From positions 2,170,001 through 2,234,000 of the forward strand of contig NZ_CP117520.1 in NCBI RefSeq assembly GCF_028621895.1: a DNA stretch of 64,000 nt, written 5' to 3'. Both the position numbers and the translations under genes were made by a program. Below, one piece after another: positions 27,825-37,378 of the stretch. Position 1 is the stretch's first letter. Each line of letters opens with the position of its first letter. Source of the stretch: Acinetobacter sp. GSS19. Its GTDB lineage: Bacteria; Pseudomonadota; Gammaproteobacteria; Pseudomonadales; Moraxellaceae. Under the pieces are notes generated by a model. That model was not told the origin of the DNA. It did not search any database and worked only from the letters and a program-made list of their open reading frames with translations.

Positions 27825-28214
27825 TCAGTACATCGGACGGTTTTCATTTAACGCTAGCAAGCCACGAATCACCCGGTAGATACTCCAGATCCAGGCCGCC
27901 ACCATCACCATCCCACAGAGCAATGTTGAAATAACGAGCCCATTGGCAAGTGCAGTTAAATCCGTATCGGTGCGCCATAAAAACAGAAAAGGTACAAAGG
28001 CCAGGATATTCCATAATAGATACCACCAGAAGCTGCGGATCTGCCAGCGAAAGTGGCTGGCATAAATCGTGCCCTGTACGTCTGCACGTTTCAAATAATT
28101 GATGATAAGTGCGATAATCGCCAGCAGCCCCCCACTCAAGATGGCAAGCGCATACAGTACATACAAGGCCAAGGTCAGATTCTTATAGGCATTTTGTCCA
28201 TCCATCATGCTCAT
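27825..28214 (-). CDS. DUF4870-like membrane protein
   Basis: 129 aa with about three membrane helices (about 15-38, 61-80 and 92-115) and the motif YASHFRWQIRSFWWYLLWNIL, which resembles DUF4870/Tic20-like small membrane proteins. It is the last gene of thrB - cold-shock/DUF1294 - this gene on the minus strand; the gap upstream is 18 nt. No function known. Confidence 0.75.
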   Translation of the reverse strand: MSMMDGQNAYKNLTLALYVLYALAILSGGLLAIIALIINYLKRADVQGTIYASHFRWQIRSFWWYLLWNILAFVPFLFLWRTDTDLTALANGLVISTLLCGMVMVAAWIWSIYRVIRGLLALNENRPMY

Positions 28215-28232
28215 GTACGATACTCCAATGGC

Positions 28233-28859
28233 TTAATTTTGAAACATATTGAATGGCGAAAGCCACCAACCCAGTAGCAGCAGATGCAACACAATCGTGG
28301 CAAAGTAAATCTGACGGAAAGGCTGTTTCTGGGTTTTATGCCTAAATTTCTGCTGAGCCAACCAGGCTGCCGGCCAGCCTCCCAAACTCGACAACACATG
28401 CAAGGTTTGCTCGGGTACACGTTGTTTCCCCTCGCGAGCTGCCTGTTTATCCTGAGCATACATCCAGTAACTGATCCCATTCGTCAATAGAATGCCGAGA
28501 AGAACCAGGCCTGCCAGATGACCACTCAGGCTGAGAATCCCCAGCGACAGCAGATAGGCCGTGATCACGATCTGCATTGGTTGCAGCTTTACCACTTTCT
28601 CTGGAACTGCCTGGATTTTACCTTGCAGATGACGCGCCTGAGCCGCGTTCAGATAACTGGCTTGCTGGGCACGACAACGACCTTGGCCGTCTAGTATCAC
28701 CAGATATTCCAGAGCACAACCTACGATCGGACGTGGCCCAGGACGGGCAAAATCCTTGATATGCAGGAACACCTTGGCTTTGCTCGGGTCATTCGGCTGG
28801 ATAAAGCCATAGCCCTTATCATCAAACCATTCCACCAGACGGCCTTGATCACGCATCAA
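28233..28859 (-). CDS. Cold-shock domain fused to DUF1294 membrane domain
   Basis: 208 aa. Residues 1-65 form a cold-shock OB fold (GRLVEWFDDKGYGFIQPND, VFLHIKDF: RNP1/RNP2-like). A linker and then a DUF1294 membrane domain follow, with helices at about 96-135 and 183-203 and the signature NGISYWMYAQDKQAA...RVPEQTLHVLSSLGGWPAAWLAQQ. This CSD-DUF1294 fusion is widespread in Gammaproteobacteria but uncharacterised. Six nt downstream of thrB, so in the same operon. Confidence 0.88.
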   Translation of the reverse strand: MMRDQGRLVEWFDDKGYGFIQPNDPSKAKVFLHIKDFARPGPRPIVGCALEYLVILDGQGRCRAQQASYLNAAQARHLQGKIQAVPEKVVKLQPMQIVITAYLLSLGILSLSGHLAGLVLLGILLTNGISYWMYAQDKQAAREGKQRVPEQTLHVLSSLGGWPAAWLAQQKFRHKTQKQPFRQIYFATIVLHLLLLGWWLSPFNMFQN

Positions 28860-28865
28860 CAGTTC

Positions 28866-29813
28866 CTACCCAACATATTTCAAACGTTCGACCAGCATAT
28901 TGCGCATTTCGAGCGGATCTTTTTGCAAGATATCGGCACTGCTACGCCCCTCTGTGGCATTTCGCTCTGCCACCTCTAACCGTGACAGCCAAAAACGACA
29001 GGCCGCCATCGCCAGATACACCGGTAAACAGGCAAACTCATCTGGGGTCAGCTCACGCTCCAACTGATAGGCATTCAGATAAGCATCAGCTTTTTCTTCA
29101 TCCAAGGTGACTTCCGGATAGTCACTACAAAAATCATTCAGCGTGATGGCAATATCCAGCAGCAAGTCATCACGATTGAGCTCAGAAAAATCCAGAATGC
29201 CATGTAATGCCGGGCCAACGAACAGGGTGTTATCACGGAACAGGTCCGCATGGATCATACCTTGTGGACGATCGGGGAATTCAGACTGACAGGTTTTGAA
29301 ACACTCAAAGACCTGATCCAAGAGTGCCTGATCTTCTGCATTCATACGCTGACGCAGACGCGTTGCCGTTTCTATCCACCAGCTTTGACCATGGTTACTT
29401 TCACGTTGTAGCGGATAATCCTGCAAGACCACATGCATGCGCGCCTGTGCCACCGCAATCGCTTCGACTTGAGGCAGCGTTGCAGGTGATGGATGTTCAC
29501 CCTGTAAACGAGGGGCGATTTGTGCCGGTTTCCCTGCGATCCTATGAATCGCCTGTCCAGCAGGTTGTAAAGGCACTGCGACCGGCACGCCATTTTTTCC
29601 CAGATGGGTCAGCACAGGAACCAGTTCCCCTGCGGCCTGTTCACTCAGCTCTTCAAAGACGGTCAGGACAAACTGCTGAGCATCCTCACACACTAAAAAG
29701 TAGTTGGTATTTTCAATGCCACCCTGAATCGGAATTAATTCAGTCACAACCAGTCCATAAGGTTCGGCAAATGCCTGAACTTGCTGTAAATTCAATGGGG
29801 TATAAACCGACAT
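28866..29813 (-). CDS. thrB: Homoserine kinase (aminoglycoside phosphotransferase-fold type)
   Basis: Phosphorylates homoserine for threonine synthesis (315 aa). APH/choline-kinase fold rather than GHMP: N-terminal lobe GGIENTNYFLV (nucleotide loop), catalytic loop MIHADLFRDNTLF (HxDxxxxN) and the metal-binding Asp in GILDFSELNRDDLLLD. First gene of a three-gene minus-strand operon. Related APH kinases exist, but the N-terminus MSVYTPLNLQQVQAF is typical of ThrB. Confidence 0.92.
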   Translation of the reverse strand: MSVYTPLNLQQVQAFAEPYGLVVTELIPIQGGIENTNYFLVCEDAQQFVLTVFEELSEQAAGELVPVLTHLGKNGVPVAVPLQPAGQAIHRIAGKPAQIAPRLQGEHPSPATLPQVEAIAVAQARMHVVLQDYPLQRESNHGQSWWIETATRLRQRMNAEDQALLDQVFECFKTCQSEFPDRPQGMIHADLFRDNTLFVGPALHGILDFSELNRDDLLLDIAITLNDFCSDYPEVTLDEEKADAYLNAYQLERELTPDEFACLPVYLAMAACRFWLSRLEVAERNATEGRSSADILQKDPLEMRNMLVERLKYVG

Positions 29814-29863
29814 AGAAAACCTGCAAAAAATCTGATGTATTTTTGCTAGAATACCTGTTCAAT

Positions 29864-29888
29864 CTACCGAGGTGTAGCACCTGCGTAG
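29864..29888 (+). promoter_or_regulatory. Leader hairpin upstream of hisF
   Basis: CTAC-CG-AGGTG-TAG-CACCT-GC-GTAG: two stems with a 2x2 internal loop, ending 38 nt before the hisF ATG. A -10-like TAGAAT lies just upstream at 29847. It could stabilise the transcript or influence translation of hisF. Confidence 0.35.
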
Positions 29889-29926
29889 GGAACTTTCATA
29901 ATCGGCTGTTATATTTGGAAAAATTT

Positions 29927-30685
29927 ATGCTCGCAAAACGTATCATTCCTTGCCTAGACGTTGATAATGGTCGAGTGGTCAAAGGCGTACAGTTTCTTGA
30001 TATTCGTGATGCGGGTGATCCGGTAGAAGTCGCACGTCGTTATAACGAACAGGGTGCGGATGAAATTACCTTCCTGGACATTACAGCAACGCATCATGGC
30101 CGTGATACCACGTACCGTACCGTTGAACGTATGGCTGAGACTGTTTTTGTTCCGCTGACTGTCGGTGGTGGTGTTCGCAAGGTTGAAGACATCCGCAACC
30201 TGCTCAATGCCGGAGCAGACAAAGTCAGCATTAACTCGGCAGCCGTGTTTAACCCTGAGTTCGTACAAGAGGCTTCTAGCCACTTTGGCGCACAATGTAT
30301 CGTGGTGGCGATTGATGCCAAAAAAACCGGCGATCATAAATGGGAAATTTTTACCCACGGTGGCCGTAAACCGACCGGGATTGATGCGATTGAATGGGCC
30401 GTAAAAATGGCGGATTATGGTGCGGGTGAACTATTAATCACCAGTATGGATGCGGATGGTACCAAAGCCGGTTATGACCTCGCGCTGATGCGTGCGATCA
30501 ATGACCGCGTCAACATCCCAACCATTGCCTCTGGTGGCGTCGGTAATCTGCAACACTTGGCCGATGGGATTCTCAAAGGCGGGGCAGATGCAGTCTTAGC
30601 TGCCAGTATTTTCCACTTTGGTCAGCACACGATTCCCGAAGCGAAGAAGTATCTGGCTGAACAAGGTATCGAAATGCGTCTGTAA
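29927..30685 (+). CDS. hisF: Imidazole glycerol phosphate synthase, cyclase subunit HisF
   Basis: TIM-barrel cyclase (252 aa) that uses HisH-derived ammonia to make IGP and AICAR. Seen: [21 protein letters not shown] with catalytic Asp11, [31 protein letters not shown] with the second catalytic Asp, and [12 protein letters not shown]. The ATG at 29927 gives the family length; the upstream open stretch (from 29843) is the hairpin-bearing leader. Confidence 0.97.
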   Translation: MLAKRIIPCLDVDNGRVVKGVQFLDIRDAGDPVEVARRYNEQGADEITFLDITATHHGRDTTYRTVERMAETVFVPLTVGGGVRKVEDIRNLLNAGADKVSINSAAVFNPEFVQEASSHFGAQCIVVAIDAKKTGDHKWEIFTHGGRKPTGIDAIEWAVKMADYGAGELLITSMDADGTKAGYDLALMRAINDRVNIPTIASGGVGNLQHLADGILKGGADAVLAASIFHFGQHTIPEAKKYLAEQGIEMRL

Positions 30686-30699
30686 TCCATATTCACGAA

Positions 30700-30728
30700 A
30701 AAAGAGCCTACAAGGGCTCTTTTTTTTA
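30700..30728. terminator. Terminator of hisF
   Basis: AAAAAGAGCC, 6-nt loop, GGCTCTTTTTTTT between convergent genes. Confidence 0.88.
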
Positions 30729-30744
30729 CGCTAGGAAAAATAGC

Positions 30745-30990
30745 TTAGCCAAAGGGATTTTCGATTTCGCCTTCTGCTTTACGTTCAATCTGTTGTGGTA
30801 AATTTTCTTCTTGCTCTAGTGCAGCAACCACCTGATTGAGAAAGGCCTGCAAAGCTTTGGCATTTTTTAATCCCGCCTGATCCTTGGTAATCTGCAAATT
30901 CCCATACAGGCTGACATAATCGGTTTGATTTTCTAAGGTCAGATCCTCAATCGCAGAGGATTCCGTTCCCTGTTCAAATGGTTTAAACAT
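30745..30990 (-). CDS. Small acidic protein of unknown function
   Basis: 81 aa, rich in Glu and Gln, no signal or membrane segment. The segment YVSLYGNLQITKDQAGLKNAKALQAFLNQVVAALEQEE suggests a small folded domain. GAGAGG lies upstream of the ATG. I recognise no family. Confidence 0.72.
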   Translation of the reverse strand: MFKPFEQGTESSAIEDLTLENQTDYVSLYGNLQITKDQAGLKNAKALQAFLNQVVAALEQEENLPQQIERKAEGEIENPFG

Positions 30991-31062
30991 TATTGCCTCT
31001 CATTGTTCTGTTGGCGATCGCAGCAAGTTTCACCTAGTTTTAAGTGAAAATACCGCAACTGT

Positions 31063-32148
31063 CTATTTTAAAAACTGTAACAGGAACTGCAACAGCATGG
31101 TGAGAATCTGCTTGATCAAACTCGGTGCGGCTTCTTCGGGACTGGGAGAGCTCCCGTTGTCATCACTCCCGGTCGCTGCAGCAATTTTCTGCTGGCCAAA
31201 TTGCTGCTGGGTCTGTTTGATCTGCTCTGGGGCAACATCTTCAGCACATTGACTCTCGGCATCCCATTGAGCATATTCTAGTGGCTGGTTGGCCTTTACT
31301 GCTGTGGCATTCAGAGGCAACTGATAAGTGTTGCGTTTTTGCTCCTCAGAAAGCTGTGGGAACAGATTCATGCCGAGCTGCTCTTCCAAATAGCAGACAC
31401 TCACGACCTTTACCTGCAGTGAATTGTTGTTCGGTGCAAAATAGGCACCAATCGCCCCGGTTTTCGGCACATAAACCGCTTTAAAAACGGCACTCGGGAC
31501 AATCACCCCCTTGCCAATCGTTTTCAGTTTCTGCCCCATAAAGACCGGGCCTGTCACCACATAGACATCCTGCTTCTGCTTGGTGACAATGGCGCGGGTG
31601 GCTTCTTCCAGCTCACGCCAAATCTGCTGATTGTTTTTTGGTGCTTGTGGCACCATGTTGGCCAAAGAGAAACTGTCATATTGGGCTTGAGTATCCCCCA
31701 TATCGGCATTCGGTGCCATATGACCACGGTCATAGCCGGAGGCTCGATAATCGGCCAATAATGCCCGATGCTGCTCCGGAATACGGGTTTCTTCGTGGAA
31801 ATTATCTTCACGTTTAATCTTGGTGGCCAGACGTTTCGGGGTTAAATGCTCGGCCACCCACAGCGGGGTTTTGGACACGCCGGAATACATGACATTGAAG
31901 CCATTAAAACAGAGCGGATAGCTGTTTTTCTGTAGGCTGGGGCGAGCTAAATAGGGCGGCACTTCTCGATAGAATTGGCTTAGGCAGGCCGAACTCCCTA
32001 GACTCCCTGTAGTCCACTGGCTGAGTTTTTCCTGACCAAAGGCCATTGCGAAACTACCCATCGCCACCAAACCCAGAACTATTTTCAGGCCGTACTGATT
32101 CACGCTATTCGAACCAGGCGCATTCTTTTTCAGCTTGTTGTTTGCCAT
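31063..32148 (-). CDS. DNA/RNA non-specific endonuclease (NUC1 family)
   Basis: 361 aa from the ATG at 32148, after GGGAT. N-terminal hydrophobic segment (YGLKIVLGLVAMGSFAMAFG) as signal or anchor, then a beta-beta-alpha-metal nuclease domain with the DRGHMAPNADM motif, whose His is the general base, and SLANMVPQAPKNNQQIW, which supplies the metal-binding Asn. It would act in the periplasm or outside the cell. A Ser/Pro linker and a short very hydrophobic C-terminus (LTMLLQFLLQFLK) are unusual and could anchor it. A frame open to 32241 has no support. Confidence 0.87.
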   Translation of the reverse strand: MANNKLKKNAPGSNSVNQYGLKIVLGLVAMGSFAMAFGQEKLSQWTTGSLGSSACLSQFYREVPPYLARPSLQKNSYPLCFNGFNVMYSGVSKTPLWVAEHLTPKRLATKIKREDNFHEETRIPEQHRALLADYRASGYDRGHMAPNADMGDTQAQYDSFSLANMVPQAPKNNQQIWRELEEATRAIVTKQKQDVYVVTGPVFMGQKLKTIGKGVIVPSAVFKAVYVPKTGAIGAYFAPNNNSLQVKVVSVCYLEEQLGMNLFPQLSEEQKRNTYQLPLNATAVKANQPLEYAQWDAESQCAEDVAPEQIKQTQQQFGQQKIAAATGSDDNGSSPSPEEAAPSLIKQILTMLLQFLLQFLK

Positions 32149-32406
32149 TTCTATCCCGATCGCACCTATTTTTGTGGAGCTTAGCAAGCAGGCCCAGTCC
32201 TGTATATTCACCCTCCTGCTAACCGCACAATCCTTAAACAAGAAAAGCTGAATATCAGCACCGTCCGGGTAACGAAATGTTGGGGTTCTATAGGGCTTTC
32301 TCTGGCCCTTTGCTGTGTTTCAGTAGTTTTCATTGCGTGACCTAATAGGCTTATGTCAATTTCTTCCGCGATATAAATCACACTAAAAAACACATCCGGA
32401 GGATAT

Positions 32407-32859
32407 ATGTATTCTAAAACCTTGATGCTCGGTCTGATCGGCAGTTTGTTCAGCCTCGGCGTATGGGCTGAACCACCCGTTCAGCCGGGCGATACCCTCG
32501 AGAGTCTGTCCAAAGTCAAAATCACCACCAGCACACGTGAGCAAGCCAGTCTGCCAAGTAGCTCCTCCGATCAGGCTGAAATGGTACAGACCAGCAATAT
32601 CGCAGAGGGTGTTCCAACTGAAGCTGCGGAACAGGCTGGGGCAACAAATGGCGCAGAACAAATGCAGCAACCTTTAGCCCAATCGGACAATGCCGAGAAA
32701 GCCAAGCGACCTTATGCCCTTGCGGAACTGCCTTCTTCTGCAGAGCAACCGATCAATCTTGAGACAGCACCTGAGCAGCCCGGCCCTGAAACTACAATGC
32801 CCGTACCTGAGGCAGAGAATGAAAAAGCAACGAGCGTAAAACCAGCTTTAACACCTTAA
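32407..32859 (+). CDS. Small exported, Pro/Glu/Ala-rich protein
   Basis: 150 aa with a signal peptide (MYSKTLMLGLIGSLFSLGVWA|EPP) and a low-complexity, acidic, probably disordered mature part rich in Glu, Ala, Gln, Pro and Ser. GGAGG lies 5 nt before the ATG. No domain recognised. Single gene with its own terminator. Confidence 0.75.
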   Translation: MYSKTLMLGLIGSLFSLGVWAEPPVQPGDTLESLSKVKITTSTREQASLPSSSSDQAEMVQTSNIAEGVPTEAAEQAGATNGAEQMQQPLAQSDNAEKAKRPYALAELPSSAEQPINLETAPEQPGPETTMPVPEAENEKATSVKPALTP

Positions 32860-32865
32860 AAAAGC

Positions 32866-32894
32866 AAAACCAGGGTCAAAGCCCTGGTTTTTTT
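32866..32894. terminator. Terminator between the exported protein gene and kup
   Basis: AAAACCAGGG, 6-nt loop, CCCTGGTTTTTTT, between convergent genes. Confidence 0.85.
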
Positions 32895-32913
32895 GAGATC
32901 AATCCAAAAAAAT

Positions 32914-34791
32914 TTAAATCTCGATCTGGCTCCCTAATTCAACGACACGGTTCGGTGGAATACGATAGAAATCGCTAACCGGACTGGTATTGCGCTGCAT
33001 GGAGATAAACAGTTTTTCCCGCCATGGTGACATCCCATCCCCCACCGTACTGATGATCCGTTCACGCGATACAAAGAAACTGATATTCATTAAGTTGTAT
33101 TCTAGTCCCAGATCCTGATACACCGCTTGCAGCGCCTGTGGGATATTCATTTCATCTTTAAAGCCGTAGTAAATTTCTACGCGGTAAAAATGCTGATTCA
33201 GGGTTTCAATCTGGAAGCGTGCTTCATCCGGCACATACGGCACATCCTGAATTTTGACCGTAAGCATAATGTTCTTTTGATGCAGCACTTTATTGTGCTT
33301 CATGTTGTGCAACATGGCATGCGGCACGACTGTGGGTGTACCGGTCAGGAATACGGCTTCACCTTCAACCCAGTTGGCCTGCTCACCAATACTCTGAACA
33401 AACAGTTCAAGTGGCAAAGTATCTTGCTGGAGTTTGCTGAAGGTCAACTCTCGGCCCTGTTTCCAGGTAAACAGCAACAAGAAAGCCACACCGCCAATCA
33501 ACAATGGAACCCAACCACCAGAGAAGACTTTTAGAGAGGTCGCACCCACCAGAATCAGATCCAGCAGTAAAAACGGAATGATCAATAAAGCCAGTTTTGG
33601 CATTTTCCATTTCCAGGTATAACGCATCAATGCCGCGATCAGTAAAGTGTCACACAGCATGGTCAGTGTCACCGCAAGACCATAAGCATTGGCAAGGCGT
33701 GAACTGGTCTGGAAAATCAGGATCAGGATAATAATGGACGTCAATAAAACCCAGTTCAGCAAAGGCACATAAATCTGTCCCTGCTCCTGATCCGAGGTAT
33801 GTTTAATCGATAATCGTGGTAAATAGCCCAGTTGGATGGCTTGGCGTGCTAATGAAAACACACCAGAAATGACCGCCTGTGAGGCAATGACAGCCGCCAT
33901 CGTAGCCAGAAAAATCATCGGGTACAGTGCCCATTCCGGAACCAGATGATAGAACGGATTCTCAATCGCTGCTGGCTCACGCAGCAATAAAGCCCCTTGT
34001 CCGGCATAGTTCAGCAACAAACATGGCAGAACCACAAAGAACCAGGCCAACCGGATTGGCAGGGCTCCAAAATGTCCCATATCAGCATATAATGCCTCAC
34101 CACCGGTGACCGTCAACACCACTGCCCCCATGATGAAGAAAGCCATCAAGGGATGCGTCAAAATAAAATCAAAAGCCCAATGTGGACTGAACATACCCAA
34201 CACTACTGGGGTCTGAACAATACTGCTGATGCCTAAAACACCTAAAGACAGAAACCACAGCAAGGTAATTGGACCAAAAAACTTGCCAACAAAGGCTGTA
34301 CCATATTTCTGCATCACAAATAAGCTGATCACAATGCTAATCGCAATCGGCACAATGTAGGGATCTAGAGCATCTGTGGCGATCGAGAGACCTTCCACGG
34401 CAGACAGCACTGAAATGGCCGGCGTAATGATTCCATCACCAAAGAATAGCGAGGCACCAATAAAACCAATGGCGATCAGCAATAGCTTCTTGCGGTCTGT
34501 AAACGAATTTTCCCGCAGGTTCAGCGCAAGCAATGCCATGATCCCACCTTCGCCGTTGTTATCGGCGCGCATCACGATCGCGACATACTTGATGGTAATG
34601 ACTAAGGTCATGGTCCAGAAGATGATGGACAAAATCCCTAAGACGTTACCAATACTGATTCCCAAGCCATGCGCAGCATGGAAAGACTCTTTGAGTGCGT
34701 ACAGGGGACTGGTTCCGATATCTCCAAACACCACCCCTAATGCTGCCAATGTAATCGCAGGCAATGCGGCTTTCTGTGCAGTACTTTGCAT
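32914..34791 (-). CDS. kup: Kup-type potassium uptake protein
   Basis: Inner-membrane K+ importer (625 aa) of the KUP/HAK/KT family, probably H+-coupled. About 12 membrane helices lie in residues 15-430. Diagnostic segments: [54 protein letters not shown] and [14 protein letters not shown] soluble C-terminal cytoplasmic domain of about 170 residues follows. Single gene. Confidence 0.95.
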   Translation of the reverse strand: MQSTAQKAALPAITLAALGVVFGDIGTSPLYALKESFHAAHGLGISIGNVLGILSIIFWTMTLVITIKYVAIVMRADNNGEGGIMALLALNLRENSFTDRKKLLLIAIGFIGASLFFGDGIITPAISVLSAVEGLSIATDALDPYIVPIAISIVISLFVMQKYGTAFVGKFFGPITLLWFLSLGVLGISSIVQTPVVLGMFSPHWAFDFILTHPLMAFFIMGAVVLTVTGGEALYADMGHFGALPIRLAWFFVVLPCLLLNYAGQGALLLREPAAIENPFYHLVPEWALYPMIFLATMAAVIASQAVISGVFSLARQAIQLGYLPRLSIKHTSDQEQGQIYVPLLNWVLLTSIIILILIFQTSSRLANAYGLAVTLTMLCDTLLIAALMRYTWKWKMPKLALLIIPFLLLDLILVGATSLKVFSGGWVPLLIGGVAFLLLFTWKQGRELTFSKLQQDTLPLELFVQSIGEQANWVEGEAVFLTGTPTVVPHAMLHNMKHNKVLHQKNIMLTVKIQDVPYVPDEARFQIETLNQHFYRVEIYYGFKDEMNIPQALQAVYQDLGLEYNLMNISFFVSRERIISTVGDGMSPWREKLFISMQRNTSPVSDFYRIPPNRVVELGSQIEI

Positions 34792-34911
34792 ATTCAGTCT
34801 TCAATTTTGACGCTATTTTCTTACCATATTAACACTGCCATGAATCTTTTGCTGCAAATCAATTATTTGGTCTTGGCAGAATATGTTTTTTTCGTTATCA
34901 TCGCTCGCCTT

Positions 34912-35001
34912 GGTGAGGTGTCCGAGTGGCTGAAGGAGCACGCCTGGAAAGTGTGTATACGTTTACGCGTATCGAGGGTTCGAATCCCTCTCTCACCGCC
35001 A
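34912..35001 (+). tRNA. tRNA-Ser (GGA), island integration target
   Basis: 90-nt class II tRNA with encoded CCA. Acceptor GGTGAGG pairs with TCTCACC (one G-T pair), anticodon loop CTGGAAA gives GGA, a long variable arm (GTGTATACGTTTACGCGTATCG region), T-arm GAGGGTTCGAATCCCTC. Its last bases are supplied by the inserted element: the same 15 nt occur again at 51250-51264. Confidence 0.95.
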
Positions 35002-35002
35002 A
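34988..35002 (+). repeat. Left attachment site (att direct repeat)
   Basis: CTCTCTCACCGCCAA, the 3' end of tRNA-Ser plus one base, repeated exactly at 51250-51264. The bases just before differ (C versus A), so the exact identity is 15 bp. Confidence 0.85.
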
Positions 35003-35012
35003 ATTCGATGTT

Positions 35013-35068
35013 TACGGTAGTTTACCGTAGTATAGAAAGCTTGACTCTAAAGGGATTGAGCTTTTTTT
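35013..35068 (+). terminator. Island-borne hairpin and terminator downstream of tRNA-Ser
   Basis: A perfect TACGGTA-GTT-TACCGTA hairpin (35013-35029) is followed by an AAAGCT...AGCTTTTTTT terminator-like structure (35036-35068). The element thus replaces not only the tRNA 3' end but also its transcription stop. A similar hairpin-plus-terminator order is found after the right att at 51272-51332. Confidence 0.6.
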
Positions 35069-35101
35069 ATGCCCGATACACTACGGTGCATAACAGTAGT
35101 A

Positions 35102-35195
35102 TACCAACAACTTTGTTGGTACATTTGTTGGTATCAAGCAAGAAAATGAGTAGAGTCTCTCTCATTTTCATTTTTCTCAAGAAAAATACCAACAA
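35102..35195. repeat. TTGTTGGTA / TACCAACAA repeats, candidate integrase arm sites
   Basis: Copies at 35102-35110 (TACCAACAA), 35113-35121 and 35125-35133 (TTGTTGGTA), and 35187-35195 (TACCAACAA), the last just before the integrase start. The same 9-mer recurs twice at the right end (51166, 51178). Clustering inside both ends of the element points to recombinase or excisionase arm sites, and possibly to integrase autoregulation. Confidence 0.55.
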
Positions 35196-35209
35196 GTGAG
35201 GGCTATGTG

Positions 35210-36457
35210 ATGGCGAAAGAATCAAACAAGCTGGATGCAAGAACTGTTAAAAATTTAACGGCAGACCCAGAACAAGATAAAAAATATTCTGATGGTGGCG
35301 GTCTATACCTTCTCATCAAAAAGAACGGCTCAAAATATTGGCGGCTAAATTACCGCCACCCTGTAACTAAAAAACAGAACACTCTCGCTTTGGGCACTTT
35401 TGATCAACTCACATTGCAACAGGCACGCATCAAACGTGAAGAAGCAAAACAATTAATCTTGCAAGGCAAAGACCCAGCAGAGGAACGCAACCAGAACCGA
35501 AACGAACAAAAAGCAATTCTCGAAAACACCTTTAATAAGTTTTGTCAGGAATGGCTGAAAAAGAGAGAGCTAGAAAATAAGGTAGATAGTGAAAACCTGC
35601 GCAAGCTAGAAAAAGACATTCTCCCATACATTGGTAATATGCCAGTCGTGAATATGACAGTTGAACAACTGGAACGTGATGTAACTGACAGAGTTGTAGA
35701 ACGTGGTGCACTAGAATCAGCACGGCGCATCAAATCAATTATGTCAATGGTATTGGAACTGGCCAGAAAGAAACGCATCATTACCCACAACCCGGCTAAG
35801 GACATTACCCTACCCCAACCGATCAAGGGCAATCATAACGCTGTTACTGATGAAAGAGAGCTTGCTGACTTATTGCGTAAAATGTGGCGCTTCACTAAAG
35901 ACAACCCACGTAACCGATTAACAACAGAATTGGCAATGAAGCTGTCAGTTTATATATTCCAGCGTCCAAACGAGATACGTGGTCTGTTGTGGGAATCAGT
36001 AGATTTTGAGAAACGCCAGCTTTCATTTGCTGCCAGCAAGACGCATCAAGACCATATTGTCCCCTTATCTCGTCAAGCTTTTGACATCCTTAAAGAACTG
36101 GAAGATCTGCGTACAACTTCAAAATATGTTTTCCCCAGCGTAAAAACAGGTCGGGAATGTATGAGTGAGGATACGATCAGACAAGGGTTAATCCGCATAG
36201 GCTATAAAGGCCGACATACAGCACATGGATTCCGGGCAACCGCGCGAACCATCCTGGATGAAGAACTTGAATACAGAACAGATATTATCGAGCATCAATT
36301 AGCACATACAGTGAAAGATCCCAATGGCACAGCATACAACCGGACCGCATTTTTACGCCGTAGACGTGAACTGATGCAATTATGGTCGGACTATCTCGAC
36401 ACGTTGCGCCAAGGTGGGGATATATCCATATTCAAACCGGATAATAAGGAATATTAA
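35210..36457 (+). CDS. int: P4-type tyrosine recombinase (integrase)
   Basis: Site-specific recombinase (415 aa) that integrates the island at tRNA-Ser. The N-terminal arm-binding DUF4102 domain (YSDGGGLYLLIKKNGSKYWRLNYR, TLALGTFDQLTLQQAR) is followed by a core-binding domain and the catalytic domain with the Arg of QRPNEIR, HGFR, HQLAH and the nucleophilic Tyr of AYNRT (Tyr377 if counted from the GTG). Start: ATG at 35210 spaced 7 nt from GAGGG; a GTG at 35207 is adjacent. It is complete, so the island may still be mobile. Confidence 0.95.
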   Translation: MAKESNKLDARTVKNLTADPEQDKKYSDGGGLYLLIKKNGSKYWRLNYRHPVTKKQNTLALGTFDQLTLQQARIKREEAKQLILQGKDPAEERNQNRNEQKAILENTFNKFCQEWLKKRELENKVDSENLRKLEKDILPYIGNMPVVNMTVEQLERDVTDRVVERGALESARRIKSIMSMVLELARKKRIITHNPAKDITLPQPIKGNHNAVTDERELADLLRKMWRFTKDNPRNRLTTELAMKLSVYIFQRPNEIRGLLWESVDFEKRQLSFAASKTHQDHIVPLSRQAFDILKELEDLRTTSKYVFPSVKTGRECMSEDTIRQGLIRIGYKGRHTAHGFRATARTILDEELEYRTDIIEHQLAHTVKDPNGTAYNRTAFLRRRRELMQLWSDYLDTLRQGGDISIFKPDNKEY

Positions 36458-36540
36458 AAATATCGCTTAATTAATCTACTAGGCAACTCCATACACTACG
36501 GACAACTACAGCAACACTAGATTATAATTTATTCATTACA

Positions 36541-36554
36541 CCCAGCATGCTGGG
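36541..36554. repeat. Perfect 14-bp palindrome downstream of int
   Basis: CCCAGCATGCTGGG, with no T-run on either side, 57 nt before the next gene. More like an operator or protein-binding site than a terminator. Confidence 0.4.
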
Positions 36555-36610
36555 ATAAAACGCTGACAGCTATTCAATTGGGCTGCTTATTTTTACTAGT
36601 GTGGCGTGGA

Positions 36611-37378
36611 ATGAAAATGGATTTATTTGAAGAATTAAATCAAGAAAACAATAAGTATATAAGTGTATCCGATGCTTTTAAATTATTGGTAGAGCAAACA
36701 AACAATAGTATTCCCGACATATCCAGATATTTATTGTTAGAAAATTTTCATTCCACTGCTCAAACTTTTCTTAAGAATTATCTTGATAAAATTATAACCG
36801 TAGATCACCAAGAGAATAATGGTTCCTGGCATATTACATATGACATTTTAGAAAATTGTTTAGGTGAAAATAAATTCCTTGGTAATACACCTAACAGGTA
36901 TTTAGAAGCAGATTTTGAAAATTATTGTTGGCTAAAATCAGACTTTTTTGAATTTGAAGCAATTAAAAAATTAGGTATAACCGATATCAATAACAATACA
37001 ACAACTCAAGATCTCAATATTGGCAACTCCACGATTACATCAACGGAACCGCATATACAAAATCTTATTGATAAAATTAAAGAGCTTGAAAATATCATTC
37101 AAGAAAAAAATGCAAAAATTGAGGAACTTACCCAGTTAATTAATGCCATTGAAAAAAACAATAATATAGATCAACTTCACACCAAAACTAAAAACGCTGT
37201 AGCAAAATTGATCCTGGTATTGTCTGACATGGCAAACATAGATATGTCAAAACCTTATGCTGTCTATGATGCAATAAACACAAAAGCCCAATTACTAGCG
37301 ATTGATAGGTTCCCAAATGATGATACTGTGGCAGCTTGGCTAAAGGCAGCACAAAAATACAAAGAAACAGACTCCTAA
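36611..37378 (+). CDS. Coiled-coil protein of unknown function (island)
   Basis: About 255 aa from the ATG at 36611; a second ATG follows at 36617. Very AT-rich gene. Residues 1-105 (DAFKLLVEQTNNSIPDISRYLLLENF) are helical, perhaps DNA-binding. A coiled coil follows (IDKIKELENIIQEKNAKIEELTQLINAIEK), then a C-terminal block AKLILVLSDMANIDMSKPYAVYDAINTKAQ. I have the impression such blocks recur in proteins of Acinetobacter mobile elements. Function unknown. Confidence 0.75.
   Translation: MKMDLFEELNQENNKYISVSDAFKLLVEQTNNSIPDISRYLLLENFHSTAQTFLKNYLDKIITVDHQENNGSWHITYDILENCLGENKFLGNTPNRYLEADFENYCWLKSDFFEFEAIKKLGITDINNNTTTQDLNIGNSTITSTEPHIQNLIDKIKELENIIQEKNAKIEELTQLINAIEKNNNIDQLHTKTKNAVAKLILVLSDMANIDMSKPYAVYDAINTKAQLLAIDRFPNDDTVAAWLKAAQKYKETDS

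Noticed and set aside
34786..35199. 137-codon frame crossing tRNA-Ser
   Set aside because: It reads through the tRNA and the attachment site; an artefact.
36611..37378. Transposase or phage structural gene
   Set aside because: No catalytic DDE/HUH motif or structural domain is visible; only a helical and coiled-coil pattern.
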